64,000 bases of DNA from Novosphingobium flavum. GTDB lineage: Bacteria > Pseudomonadota > Alphaproteobacteria > Sphingomonadales > Sphingomonadaceae. Shown piece after piece: positions 55,034 to 63,946 of the stretch. The position numbers were made by a program, and so were the translations under genes. A model generated the notes under the pieces. It was not told the DNA's origin and did no database searches. It worked only from the letters and a program-made list of their open reading frames with translations. Every line of letters starts with the position of its first letter. Within the stretch, counting starts at the first letter, position 1. The stretch is taken from positions 62,001-126,000 of the forward strand of contig NZ_JACLAW010000007.1 of assembly GCF_014230315.1 (NCBI RefSeq), read 5' to 3'.

Positions 55034-56065
55034 TCAGGCGCTTTCGCGGACGATCAGCCGGGGCTCCATCACCAGCGAGTCGGTCTCTTCCCCCGCGATC
55101 CGGCGCAGCAGACGCGAAACCATTTCCTCGGCGCCGCGTCCGATCTGTTGGTGGATGGAGCTGAGCTGCGGAACGGTCTGCGTCGCCAGCGGCAAGTCGT
55201 CGAAGCCAACCAGTGCGATGTCGCGCGGCACTTGCTGTCCGCGCTCGTGCAATTGGCGCAGGGTGGCCATGGCGATCACGTCGGAGGCGGTGAAGATGCC
55301 GGTGATGGCCGGGTCCATCGCCTCGAGATCGGCGGCGATCCGCTCGGCCATATTGTCGGTTGCGAGGGGGGTGGCAAACAGCTCGATGTTGGCCCCGGTT
55401 CCTGCCTCGGCCACGGCGGCACGGGCGCCCTTGAGGCGCTCCTCGATCTCGATGCCGCGAATGTCGCCGAAAAAGGCAAGGCGCTTGCGGCCCTGCGCGA
55501 GCAGGTGCTGCGCCGCGAGCTTGCCGCCGGTGAAATTGTCGGTCCCTACCGCGCAGTGCACCTGCCCCGGCTGGTGGACGCCCCAGGCGACCAGCGGGCG
55601 ATAGTGAGCGGCGACCTGTTCGATCACTGCGAACTGGTCGGACTGGCCGATCATCAGCACTCCTTCCAGCATCCCGGAATCGACCAGTCGTTCCAGCCAC
55701 TCGTCGTTGTGCTCGGGAATGACGCGGCTCAGCATCAGGTCATACCCGCGCTCGGTCAACGCGTCGGCCAGATAGCCCAGCAAGGTCATGAAGAAGGGGT
55801 CTGAAATATGCTGGCGCTTGTCATGGCCAAGCGGAATGACCACGCCGATCACGCCGGTCTGCCCGGTGCGCAAGCGGCTCGCCATCTGGTTGGGGCGGAA
55901 GCCGTGTTCGCGGGCCAGGGCCTGAATTCGTTCACGCGTCTCGCGGTTGACCAGGTCCTTGCCCGCCAGTGCACGCGAAACCGTGCCCGCCGACACCCCC
56001 GCGAGCTTTGCCAACTCCGAGATGTTTCGGATCCGGCGCGGCTTGTCCCGAGATTCCGTTGCCAT
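55034..56065 (-). CDS. LacI-family transcriptional regulator of the sucrose locus
   Basis: A 343-residue LacI regulator. The N-terminal headpiece ISELAKLAGVSAGTVSRALAG is the DNA-binding helix-turn-helix, followed by the hinge LVNRETRERIQALARE. The rest is a sugar-binding domain with GVVIPLGHD, GVLMIGQSD, and IALVGFDDLPLA. ATG 56065 (MATES) is preferred over one seven codons upstream. It is placed after the ROK gene on the same strand. CAATCGATTG palindromes occur at three promoters of this locus, as expected for its operator. The inducer might be sucrose or fructose. Confidence 0.85.
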   Translation of the reverse strand: MATESRDKPRRIRNISELAKLAGVSAGTVSRALAGKDLVNRETRERIQALAREHGFRPNQMASRLRTGQTGVIGVVIPLGHDKRQHISDPFFMTLLGYLADALTERGYDLMLSRVIPEHNDEWLERLVDSGMLEGVLMIGQSDQFAVIEQVAAHYRPLVAWGVHQPGQVHCAVGTDNFTGGKLAAQHLLAQGRKRLAFFGDIRGIEIEERLKGARAAVAEAGTGANIELFATPLATDNMAERIAADLEAMDPAITGIFTASDVIAMATLRQLHERGQQVPRDIALVGFDDLPLATQTVPQLSSIHQQIGRGAEEMVSRLLRRIAGEETDSLVMEPRLIVRESA

Positions 56066-56140
56066 TCGCTCGCCCAGTGTCCCCATTGGACAGGTTGTTA
56101 TCGGTGCTGCCCCATTGCGCCCCTGTTCCGAATCAGGGGC

Positions 56141-57055
56141 TTACGCGGCGGCGTCACGCTGCGCAATGGCCTGTCGAGCAAGTTCTGCCGCTCCCGTAAT
56201 TCCGGCTTCGTCGCCCAGGCCGGGCGAGACGATGTAGTGTTCCAGCTCCGGATCGTCATGGAGATGGGCGACATAGCCTGCCAGCCGCCGTGCGGTTTCG
56301 CGGCGCAGCGCGGGGATCAGGCCCGGCGCCTTCATCACGCCGCCGCCGAACACCAACCGGTCCGGAGCGTGAAGCAAGACGAGATTGGTTGCAAGATCAG
56401 CCAGATAGCCCGAGATGAGCGCCACGGCCGGCGCCGGATCAGCCATGGCATCAAGGCTGTCTCCGAAGCGTGCGCGGATCGCCGGGCCGGCGGCCAGCCC
56501 CTCGAGGCAATCGCCGTGGTAGGGGCAGAGGCCATCGAACGGATCGCGCGCGCGGTCGTGCGCCACCGGGATGTGCCCGGATTCGTAGTGGCTGAAGCCG
56601 GCCATCGGGCGCAGGTCCCGCACCACGCCGGTACCGATCCCGGTGCCGACGGTGGTATAGGCTAAAGTCCGGCAACCCTTGCCCGCGCCGCTCAGCGCCT
56701 CGCCCAGCGCGGCGCCGTTGACGTCGGTGTCGACCTTGAGCGGCACGCCGAGCGGGCGGAGCCAGTCGATGAAGCTGGCGCCTGACCAGCCGGGCTTTGG
56801 AGTGGTGGTAATCGTGCCGTAAGTGGGCGAGGCGGGGTCGATGTCGAGCGGGCCGAAGCTGGCGACGCCGATCGCGGCAAGCTCGCCGTGCCCGGACGGG
56901 GCTTCGCTGAAGAAGCGGATGACCTCGGGCATGGTTTCCGCCGCCGTCAGGGTCGCAATGCGTTGCTCCGCTACAATCCGCCCGGCTTCGTCCATCAGGG
57001 CGAGGACGAACTTGGTCCCGCCAGCCTCGATCGCGCCGATCAGGGGTTTGGCCAT
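56141..57055 (-). CDS. ROK-family fructokinase
   Basis: A 304-residue ROK kinase. GAIEAGGTKFVLAL is the phosphate-binding loop. The zinc and fructokinase motif is SGHIPVAHD with CPYHGDCLEGLAAGPAI, as in Zymomonas and Bacillus fructokinases. LVFGGGVM closes the second phosphate site. It should make fructose 6-phosphate from fructose freed by the GH68 enzyme. A perfect LacI-type palindrome lies 57 bases before it. LacI follows on the same strand. Confidence 0.93.
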   Translation of the reverse strand: MAKPLIGAIEAGGTKFVLALMDEAGRIVAEQRIATLTAAETMPEVIRFFSEAPSGHGELAAIGVASFGPLDIDPASPTYGTITTTPKPGWSGASFIDWLRPLGVPLKVDTDVNGAALGEALSGAGKGCRTLAYTTVGTGIGTGVVRDLRPMAGFSHYESGHIPVAHDRARDPFDGLCPYHGDCLEGLAAGPAIRARFGDSLDAMADPAPAVALISGYLADLATNLVLLHAPDRLVFGGGVMKAPGLIPALRRETARRLAGYVAHLHDDPELEHYIVSPGLGDEAGITGAAELARQAIAQRDAAA

Positions 57056-57111
57056 GCTTCCAGTCTCCCGTTTATCGTTGCCGCTTGAATGCCCTTACAG
57101 GCAAGAGATTG

Positions 57112-57121
57112 CAATCGATTG
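57112..57121. promoter_or_regulatory. LacI-type operator before the fructokinase
   Basis: CAATCGATTG, identical to the palindromes at 47220 and 51895, with GATTG extending the symmetry on the left. It lies in the 115-base gap between the fructokinase and the aminotransferase, 57 bases from the kinase start. It could also affect the aminotransferase. Confidence 0.65.
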
Positions 57122-57170
57122 TTGTATCCCGCTCTTGTGCAGCGGCGGAGACGATCCTAGCAGCAACGCC

Positions 57171-58322
57171 ATGAAATCGAACCTGCCCGTCGCCGCGGTC
57201 GAACCGTTTCACGCCATCGCCATTAGCCGCATCGCCCATGACCTCAAGCAGCAGGGCGCCCGGATCATCCACATGGAGTTCGGCCAGCCATCGACCGGCG
57301 CGCCCGATGCCGCCATCGCTGAGGCGCACCGCGTGCTGGACAGCGAGGCGATGGGCTATTGGGAAAGCGTACCGCTCAAGCAGCGCATCGCCCGGCACTA
57401 TGCGGACCGGCACGGTCTGGCAATCGACCCGGAGCAGGTGATCCTGACCTGCGGCGCCTCGCCCGCCTTCGTGATGGCCCTGTCCTGCCTGTTCCGCCCG
57501 GGCGCGCGGGTCGCGCTGGCCCGGCCCGGCTACGTTGCCTACCGCAACACGCTGCGGGCTCATTATCTCGAGCCGGTTGAACTCGCCTGCGGGCCGGACG
57601 AGCGCTTTCAGGTGACCGCCGCCGCCCTTGCCGCGCTTGATCCGGCGCCGGACGGGCTGATCCTGGCCAGTCCGGCCAATCCCACCGGCACGATCATCGC
57701 GGAGGACGAGCTGGCGGCGATAGCCGAAGTCTGCCGCGAACGCGGGATCAGGGTCATTTCCGACGAGATTTACCACGGCCTCAGCTACGGTGCCCCGGCC
57801 GCCTCGATGCTCGAGCATCTGGAGGATGCGCTGGTGGTCAACAGCTTCTCCAAGTATTTCTCGATGCCGGGTTGGCGGCTCGGCTGGCTGGTCGTGCCCG
57901 CGGCGCTGATCGGCGCGGCGCGGGCGCGGATGGGCAACCTGTTCCTGACCCCGCCGGTGATCGCCCAGCGCGCGGGCCTGGTTGCCTTCGATTGCGAGGA
58001 GCAACTCCAGTCCTACCTCGCGACCTATGCCCGCAACCGGGAGCTGATGCTCGCGGCCTTGCCCGCGCTGGGGCTGGACCGCATCGCCCCGCCGGACGGC
58101 GCCTTCTACATCTATGCCGACATCGGGCACCTGACCGACGACAGCCTGGCATTCTGCGAGAAACTGCTGCGCGAGACCGCCGTGGCCACGGCTCCTGGCA
58201 TCGACTTCGACCCGGTGGACGGCCGGTCCTTCATGCGATTCAGCTTTGCCGTCTCGACCGCCGAGGTGGAGGAAGCAATCGCCCGGATGGTGCCATGGTT
58301 CGCCGCCCAGCCGCGGCGCTGA
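57171..58322 (+). CDS. Class I/II aminotransferase
   Basis: A 383-residue PLP enzyme of fold type I. Substrate and cofactor motifs: GQPSTGAPDAAIAEAHRVLDS, LASPANPTGTI, and the Lys-containing SFSKYFSMPGWRLGW. GAFYIYADIGHLTDDS and RFSFAVSTAEVEEAI complete the class I pattern. ATG 57171 is clear. Substrate specificity (aspartate, alanine, or an aromatic amino acid) cannot be fixed. It is divergent from the fructokinase. Confidence 0.85.
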   Translation: MKSNLPVAAVEPFHAIAISRIAHDLKQQGARIIHMEFGQPSTGAPDAAIAEAHRVLDSEAMGYWESVPLKQRIARHYADRHGLAIDPEQVILTCGASPAFVMALSCLFRPGARVALARPGYVAYRNTLRAHYLEPVELACGPDERFQVTAAALAALDPAPDGLILASPANPTGTIIAEDELAAIAEVCRERGIRVISDEIYHGLSYGAPAASMLEHLEDALVVNSFSKYFSMPGWRLGWLVVPAALIGAARARMGNLFLTPPVIAQRAGLVAFDCEEQLQSYLATYARNRELMLAALPALGLDRIAPPDGAFYIYADIGHLTDDSLAFCEKLLRETAVATAPGIDFDPVDGRSFMRFSFAVSTAEVEEAIARMVPWFAAQPRR

Positions 58323-58542
58323 ACTGTGCGGGCAGAGCGCGCCTTGCGTTGTAAAAGAACCTGAAAATCTGCCATTTAACGCATGTGCGTCATGCGTCTT
58401 CCTGCGTAGGACACCGTTCAGTCAGGCTTCAGCAGATGTAGCGGATTGATACGCCTGTCGGAATCGCGGGTTTGTCCGCGATTGACTCGTGTCCAGCAGC
58501 CGCGGATTAACGTCCGGCTGCAAAAGAGCGTAAACGAGGCTC

Positions 58543-59001
58543 ATGCCCAAGAAGCCGCCTATGCCGAACGACGAAATGAGCTTGTGGCGATACCGCGCGG
58601 GCGAGCTGGCTCTTGCCTGCGGGGGTTCGTTTGCGGCTGACGAAGTCGAGCGCCTGCGCGAGCTGCTCCACCTGCTGCGCCGGGCGCCGCTCGGGCTCGA
58701 TCCGGGCCTTTGCCTCCCCGACGCGGCGCGGGTCGAGCCGCTGCTCGCCGCGGGCGGGGCCATTGCCGTTGCCCTGTCGCTATTCGACGGCTCCGAGGCC
58801 GGCTACATCCTCTCGCGCGGCGGCGCGGGGCAGCACATCGCCTCGGTGTTCCTGCCCGGCGCGGGTGAGGAAACCAACGCTGGCGGTGAGTCGGCGTCCC
58901 TTGCCATGCTCGGTGCGCTCTGCCTCGCCCTGGCGGAATTGACCGCAGGCGTGCCGATTTCGCCCGACTTGCGGGCTCCGGACGGCGCGCGCCTTAACTG
59001 A
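58543..59001 (+). CDS. Protein of unknown function (152 residues)
   Basis: A 152-residue soluble protein with a basic Pro-rich start (MPKKPPMPND). The rest is two helices with leucine repeats (EVERLRELLHLLRRAPLGLDP) and a hydrophobic C-terminal segment ending ELTAGVPISPDLRAPDGARL. No motif I recognise. ATG 58561 is an alternative start. It is 220 bases after the aminotransferase and converges with the regulator at 59034. Function unknown. Confidence 0.55.
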   Translation: MPKKPPMPNDEMSLWRYRAGELALACGGSFAADEVERLRELLHLLRRAPLGLDPGLCLPDAARVEPLLAAGGAIAVALSLFDGSEAGYILSRGGAGQHIASVFLPGAGEETNAGGESASLAMLGALCLALAELTAGVPISPDLRAPDGARLN

Positions 59002-59033
59002 CCTGCCCGCAGGTTTGGCCGGCGGCCGGCACC

Positions 59034-59636
59034 TCAGTTGACCAGCGAAGCCTCGATCGCGATGCGGATCGCCTCGGACGTGTGATTGGCGCCCATCTTG
59101 TTCAGCATGTTGGCGCGGTGAATTTCCACGGTACGCGGGCTGATGTTGAGCTTCTCGCCGATCAGGCGGTTGGACAGGCCGCCGGCCACGCCGGTCAGCA
59201 CCTCGCGTTCGCGCTTGGTCAGCCGTTCGACCCGGCTGCGCGCCACCGCCTCGCGCAGCTTCGAGCCGGCCACCGACTGGGCGCGTCCTTCCGCCAGCCG
59301 CACGCTCTCGGCCAGGTCCGCTTCCTCGAACGGCCAGACCAGATAATCCACCGCGCCCTGCATCACGGCCTCGACGATCCGGCGGATCGAGGGCTGTTCC
59401 GCAAAGGCGATGATCGGCAGCCAGTCCCCGCTGCGGCCCATGTGTTCGAGCAGCCCGTTGATCGCATCGTCGCTGTCATGAACCAGCAGCATCCCGTCGC
59501 GCGGCCAGCGCGAGACCAGTTCCGCCGTATCCTCGAAAGGCTCGACATGCAGGTCGCTGCCGGCGAGGCAGTGGGAGATGGCGGCACGACGGCGGAAGTC
59601 GCCATCGACGAGGAGGATGTTGGTGCGTCGGCTCAT
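59034..59636 (-). CDS. FixJ/NarL-type response regulator with degenerate receiver
   Basis: A 200-residue regulator. The receiver starts ILLVDGD (D11, D13) and keeps D54 in LLVHD, the usual phosphate acceptor. The switch Thr is replaced by Ala in PIIAFAE and the conserved Lys by Trp in VDYLVWPF, so normal phosphorelay switching is doubtful. The C-terminal LuxR-type HTH is RLTKREREVLTGVAG followed by RLIGEKLNISPRTVEIHRANML. ATG 59636 was chosen at the receiver start. It lies after the flagellar genes on the same strand, 182 bases from fliS, and may control flagellar or motility genes. Confidence 0.85.
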   Translation of the reverse strand: MSRRTNILLVDGDFRRRAAISHCLAGSDLHVEPFEDTAELVSRWPRDGMLLVHDSDDAINGLLEHMGRSGDWLPIIAFAEQPSIRRIVEAVMQGAVDYLVWPFEEADLAESVRLAEGRAQSVAGSKLREAVARSRVERLTKREREVLTGVAGGLSNRLIGEKLNISPRTVEIHRANMLNKMGANHTSEAIRIAIEASLVN

Positions 59637-59818
59637 GGCAAAAACTTTAAGCGCAGGTGCCATAAGGGGAGAAACGGAGACGCCTCCGCTTCGGACGTTG
59701 CACTGCAATCGTTTTATCCGTTTCGGGCGCGAAACTTTGCTGAAAAGCTTGCCCGGTGCGAATCCCTAGTGAGAATCACGAGGCCGACAATTTCCGGGAT
59801 TACGGCGCACAAATGCGA

Positions 59819-60208
59819 TCACGAGCCGGGGCGGGCGGCGGTCAGCGCGGCAGCGATATCGACAAAGTCCTGCCGCACCTGATTGATCCGCTGCGGATCG
59901 AAAGTCAGCACGCCGTCGAGCACGGCGCCCCGCGCAGACTGGTAAAACTGCCGCAGGGCGAGCGCGACCCCCTCGCTGCCGGCCACGCCGAGCTGCAGCG
60001 CGGTAAGCGCGGACAGGGCCCGGGTCAGGGCCTTGCTCTTGTTGTGATTGTCGCCCCGCTCATATGCGAACAGGGCCGAACCGAGCGCGGCGATCAGCTG
60101 TTCGTAGCACACGGCGACCAGTTCCATCGGATCGCAGCCGCTGACCCGCGCGTCGAAATCGACCTTGCGGTAAGCATCTTGGGGGGTGTGGCGGGCGAGC
60201 AGGGTCAT
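59819..60208 (-). CDS. fliS: Flagellar export chaperone
   Basis: A 129-residue FliS-like four-helix protein. The N-terminal HTPQDAYRKVDFDARVSGCDPMELVAVCYEQLI and the DNHNKSKALTRALSALTALQ stretch fit the flagellin-specific chaperone that prevents premature filament polymerisation. It follows fliD by 19 bases, the standard fliD-fliS pairing. Length is as in the family. Confidence 0.85.
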   Translation of the reverse strand: MTLLARHTPQDAYRKVDFDARVSGCDPMELVAVCYEQLIAALGSALFAYERGDNHNKSKALTRALSALTALQLGVAGSEGVALALRQFYQSARGAVLDGVLTFDPQRINQVRQDFVDIAAALTAARPGS

Positions 60209-60227
60209 GGCGCTGGTTCCGGCGGGC

Positions 60228-61706
60228 TCAGTTGTCGCTCGAATTCCACGCGTCGATCTGGTTCTTGAGGAACGTCAGGGTCGAGGTGGAGGCGGAAATG
60301 TTGGTCTGGGTCGCGGCGAAGCGCGAGACGAGCTGGACGCGCAAGGCTTCCTGCTTGGTCGAGAGGTCGGACAGGTCGGTGGTCACCTGGGTTTTCTGGG
60401 CGGTCAACCGGGTGATCGAATTGGCCAGCGAATAGGCGTTGCCCGATGCCGCCATCTGTCGGTTGAGCCCGTCGACCGTGCCGTAGACGCCGTAAAGCCC
60501 GTTGGTGAACATGGCGGCGACGGCGGTCGGATTGTCGGCCAGGGCCTTGGCCAGCATTGCCCCGTCGAGCGCGAAAGTTCCGTCACGCTGGATCGAGACG
60601 CCAAGGTCCGACAGGGTTCGCGGCTCGCCCGCCGCGGCATTGGGCATGATCACCGTGCCGGAGAGGGCCGACAGCGCCCGCTTGAGCGCAAGCGCGCCGC
60701 CATCGCGGGCAAGGTCGCCGGTCATCGGGTCGGTGGCCGTCTTGACCTGGCTTACCATCTCGTTGAGCGCGTCGACGAGGTCGGTCATGGTCGAGCTGAT
60801 CGAGGCGGTGTTGTCGGCGAAGCTGAGCGTGGCCGGGCTGCCCGCATTGGTTGCGGTCAGCTTCAGGTTCACGCCGGGTATGGCTTCGGTGATGGTGTTG
60901 GTGGCCGAGCTCATAGGCAGCCCGTCGAGCTTCCACGCCGCGTCCTGCGAGGTCTGGAGAAGCTGGTTCGATGCGCCGGTCGACGGGTTCCAGGCGAGCT
61001 GGGAGAGGCCGGGATCGGCGCTGTTCTCGCTTGCCTCGAGAATGAAGCCGTTGGCCGCGCCCTCCGCCCCCTTCATCACCAGCCGGGGGCCGTCCGTCGT
61101 GTTGGCCACATAGGCGGTGACCCCGGCCTTGGCCGCGTTGATCGCGCTGGCCACGTCGGACAGCGTCGCTCCGGCCGGGATGGTGATCGCGGCGGCGGTG
61201 TGCGCGGTATCCTCGGTGAAGCCGGTCGTGGTGGTGGTCACGCCGTTGGCGTCGGTCGTGCTCGTCTGGGCCATCGAGCCAAAGCGCAGCGTCAGGGTGC
61301 CCGAGCCGACCGTCGTCGTGGTCGACGCCACTGTCGGGCTCGCCAGGGTCTGGGCCTTGGCAAGCTGGGTGACCTCGATCGAATAGGACCCTTTCGGCGT
61401 GGCCGAGCCGGAGAGGGTGGGGGTCGCCACCGCGCTGTTGCTCATGCTCGGCTGCGGTGAGAGATCCCCGCTGCGCACCGCCGTGGCGATCGAGGTGGTC
61501 AGCGTCAGCAGGGTCGACTTGAGCGACGAGGCCGTGCTGATCTGGGCGTCCAGCGTATCGGACCTGGTGGTCAGCCGGTCGTTCTGGGTCGCGAACTGGG
61601 CGACCGAGAGGTTGGTGGCCAGCGTCGACCAGTCGATCCCTCCGCTGTTCAGCGAAGACAGGATCGTGCTGCCGGCGGAGGTCGTGGAGGAGGTGGTGGT
61701 GGCCAT
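60228..61706 (-). CDS. fliD: Flagellar filament cap protein
   Basis: A 492-residue FliD (HAP2). Its start TTSSTTSAGSTILSSL leads to SGGIDWSTLATNLSVAQ, typical of the N-terminal FliD_N domain. The middle is Ala/Thr/Ser-rich (D2-D3 domains); the C-terminus LKNQIDAWNS matches FliD_C. It forms the cap that folds flagellin at the filament tip. It follows flhB by 49 bases on the same strand. Confidence 0.9.
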   Translation of the reverse strand: MATTTSSTTSAGSTILSSLNSGGIDWSTLATNLSVAQFATQNDRLTTRSDTLDAQISTASSLKSTLLTLTTSIATAVRSGDLSPQPSMSNSAVATPTLSGSATPKGSYSIEVTQLAKAQTLASPTVASTTTTVGSGTLTLRFGSMAQTSTTDANGVTTTTTGFTEDTAHTAAAITIPAGATLSDVASAINAAKAGVTAYVANTTDGPRLVMKGAEGAANGFILEASENSADPGLSQLAWNPSTGASNQLLQTSQDAAWKLDGLPMSSATNTITEAIPGVNLKLTATNAGSPATLSFADNTASISSTMTDLVDALNEMVSQVKTATDPMTGDLARDGGALALKRALSALSGTVIMPNAAAGEPRTLSDLGVSIQRDGTFALDGAMLAKALADNPTAVAAMFTNGLYGVYGTVDGLNRQMAASGNAYSLANSITRLTAQKTQVTTDLSDLSTKQEALRVQLVSRFAATQTNISASTSTLTFLKNQIDAWNSSDN

Positions 61707-61755
61707 GTCGTTCAGGACGGCAGCCGGGGCCGGCGATTAAGCGTTTTTCCGCGCA

Positions 61756-62895
61756 TCAGGCAGCAACCTTCTGGTCGGGGCGCCCCTCGGGGTCGAAGCG
61801 AAGTTCGAGCGGAACATGAACCTGCGGGAAGGGGCGCTCCTCGCCGCGCTTCAGCGCCATGACGAAGCCGAGCACGCCGGCCACGGCGGCATAGAGCTCC
61901 TCGCGGATCACCTGATTCTCGCGGGTGGTGAAATAGACCGAGCGGGCCAGCGCCGGGATTTCGAGCAGTGGTACGTCCAGTTCGCGCGCCAGTTCGCGCA
62001 TGGCCAGCGCCTTCTCGCCGCGTCCCTTGGCCAACACGATCGGTGCCGATGCGCGTTCCGGATCATAGATCAGCGCGACCGAGAAGTGCGTGGGGTTGGT
62101 GATCACGAACTGCGCCTCGCGCATCGCCTTCTGCAGGCCGCCCATGGCCAGCTGGCGCTGACGCTGGCGGATTGCCGCCTTCTTTTCCGGGCTGCCCTCG
62201 GTCTCCTTGTGCTCGTCGCGCATTTCCTGATGGCTCATCCGCAGGCGCAGGAAACGGCGGACCCATTGCACCGGAAAGTCGATCAGGGCGATGATGACGA
62301 GCCCGAAGGTGAGGGCGAAGAGCAGCGAAGTGAGCAGGTCCCACGCGGCGGCGAGCTGGCCGGGGAGCGGCGCACGGCCAAGGTTCAGCGCGCCGGGCAG
62401 GTGCGAACGGGCCCACGACCACGCGATCACGCCGAGCAGGGCCGCCTTGGCGAGGCTCTTGCCCAGCTCGATCAGGCCATTGAGGCCGAACATCCGCTTG
62501 AGCCCGGAGAGCGGATTGATCCGGCTCGCCTTGGGGGCAAGGTTGCTGGCCAGCCAGCGGCCCTCGCCAAAGCCAAGCTGCGAGACCAGCGCCGCCAGCC
62601 CGACGACCGCGCCCAGCACGATGACCGGCGGCAGGACGGCGACGAGCGCGGCGAGCATCAGCCGGCCGGGCGAGAAATCGGTGAGCGCGGCGCGGTCGAA
62701 CTGCAAGCCCGCTGACAGCTCGCCGGCAAGGATTCCCAGCAGCCACGGCCCGGCGAACTTGAGCCAGGCGGCGCCGGCCAGCATGGTCGCCGCGGTCGCC
62801 AGCTCGCGCGAGCGCAGGACGTCGCCGTTTTTCGCGGCGTCGCGTTTGCGCTTCTCGGTTGGCGCAAGGGTCTTTTCGCCGGCGCTCTCGCTCAC
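61756..62895 (-). CDS. flhB: Flagellar type III export switch protein
   Basis: A 379-residue FlhB. Four membrane helices at residues 35-215 are followed by a cytoplasmic domain with the self-cleavage motif NPTH (residues 267-270). The early KTLAPTEKRKRDAAKNGDVLRSREL is characteristic. FlhB switches export from hook to filament substrates. It overlaps fliR by four bases. It is part of fliP-fliQ-fliR-flhB-fliD-fliS. Confidence 0.95.
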   Translation of the reverse strand: MSESAGEKTLAPTEKRKRDAAKNGDVLRSRELATAATMLAGAAWLKFAGPWLLGILAGELSAGLQFDRAALTDFSPGRLMLAALVAVLPPVIVLGAVVGLAALVSQLGFGEGRWLASNLAPKASRINPLSGLKRMFGLNGLIELGKSLAKAALLGVIAWSWARSHLPGALNLGRAPLPGQLAAAWDLLTSLLFALTFGLVIIALIDFPVQWVRRFLRLRMSHQEMRDEHKETEGSPEKKAAIRQRQRQLAMGGLQKAMREAQFVITNPTHFSVALIYDPERASAPIVLAKGRGEKALAMRELARELDVPLLEIPALARSVYFTTRENQVIREELYAAVAGVLGFVMALKRGEERPFPQVHVPLELRFDPEGRPDQKVAA

Positions 62896-63674
62896 CGCGC
62901 GATCACCTGCTCGGCCTGGCGCAAGGCCATCGCGGAAATATCGGCCATCATGTCGCCGGTCAGCGGGGCGGAAATGATCAGCGCGGCAATGCCCGCCACA
63001 ACGCCGGCAGGAAGCCCGAGCGAGAACAGGTTGAGCGCCGGGGCCGAGCGGCTCAGCACGCCGGCCGCGACCTGGACCAGCAGCAGGACGAGCGTCACGG
63101 GCAGGGCGATCGCCAGCGCCGTCACGAACATCTGCCCGGCGAACTGGAGGATGAGGGCGATCCGCTCGGGCCCCAGCCAGGCATGGCCGGGCGGGAACGT
63201 GGTGTAGGACCTGATCACCAGATCGAGGAAGACGAGGTGTCCGCCGAGGCCGAGGAACACGAGGGTCAGGACGATCCCGAAATACTGGCCGAGCGCCGGG
63301 GAATGGGCGCCCGTATTGGGATCGGCGGCGGTTGCGATCGACATGCCCATGCCCGCGCCGATCACTTCGGCGGCGATCGTCGGCGCGGCGAAGGCGACCT
63401 GCAGAACGAAGCCGAGGGCGAGGCCGATCACCACTTCGGCGGCGACGGCCAGCATGCCGGGCAAGGTGAACAGGGCGGCGGGGGCCGCCACGCTGGTCCA
63501 GTTGCAGACGAGGATCGCGACCGCGCCGGTCACGATCACGCGGGCCTGTGCGGGCACGGCGGCGGCGCCGAAGAACGGCGCGGCCATGATCGCCGCGCCG
63601 ATCCGGGTCATGACGAAGAGCCAGCGCCAGAATTCGGCCTCGACGGGCCCGAAACCGAAGGTGAGGTTCATCAC
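62892..63674 (-). CDS. fliR: Flagellar type III export membrane protein FliR
   Basis: A 260-residue membrane protein with about six helices, the usual size for FliR. FVMTRIGAAIMAAPFFGAAAVPAQARV and GFVLQVAFAAPTIAAEVIGAGMGMSIA are diagnostic. It forms the core export gate with FliP and FliQ. Its stop overlaps flhB, and its start overlaps fliQ by four bases. Confidence 0.94.
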   Translation of the reverse strand: MMNLTFGFGPVEAEFWRWLFVMTRIGAAIMAAPFFGAAAVPAQARVIVTGAVAILVCNWTSVAAPAALFTLPGMLAVAAEVVIGLALGFVLQVAFAAPTIAAEVIGAGMGMSIATAADPNTGAHSPALGQYFGIVLTLVFLGLGGHLVFLDLVIRSYTTFPPGHAWLGPERIALILQFAGQMFVTALAIALPVTLVLLLVQVAAGVLSRSAPALNLFSLGLPAGVVAGIAALIISAPLTGDMMADISAMALRQAEQVIAR

Positions 63675-63946
63675 TGGTGCCCGAGCGCCGCGATCTCGGC
63701 GAAGATTTCCTGCGTGAAATCGCCGACGAGGCCGAGCATCGAGCCGCCGAGCACGACCAGCACCAGCGCGATCGCGGCGAGCTTGGGGACGAAGGTCAGG
63801 GTCTGCTCGTTGACCGAGGTTGCCGCCTGGACGATGCCGACGACGAGGCCGACCGCGAGGCTGGCGAGGAGCACCGGGGCGGCGATCAGCGCGGTTACGT
63901 AGAGCATCCGGTCGGCCAGCGAGAGGAGGGAGGCAGTGTCTTCCAT
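63671..63946 (-). CDS. fliQ: Flagellar type III export membrane protein FliQ
   Basis: A 91-residue two-helix FliQ. LYVTALIAAPVLLASLAVGLVVGIVQAATSVNEQTLTFVPKL is close to the family pattern, including the conserved QxxTxxxEQTLxFVPK loop. Start 63946 overlaps the fliP stop (TGATG). Confidence 0.95.
   Translation of the reverse strand: MEDTASLLSLADRMLYVTALIAAPVLLASLAVGLVVGIVQAATSVNEQTLTFVPKLAAIALVLVVLGGSMLGLVGDFTQEIFAEIAALGHQ

Noticed and set aside
56120-56139. Short CCCCTG/CAGGGG stem between fructokinase and LacI genes as a terminator
   Set aside because: Only six base pairs with a long loop and no U-run; the two genes could still be co-transcribed.
59657-59662. TGGCAC on the minus strand, possible -24 half of a sigma-54 promoter before the response regulator
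   Set aside because: The -12 GC element is not present at the required spacing (CTTAA instead of TTGC-like), so no sigma-54 promoter is supported.
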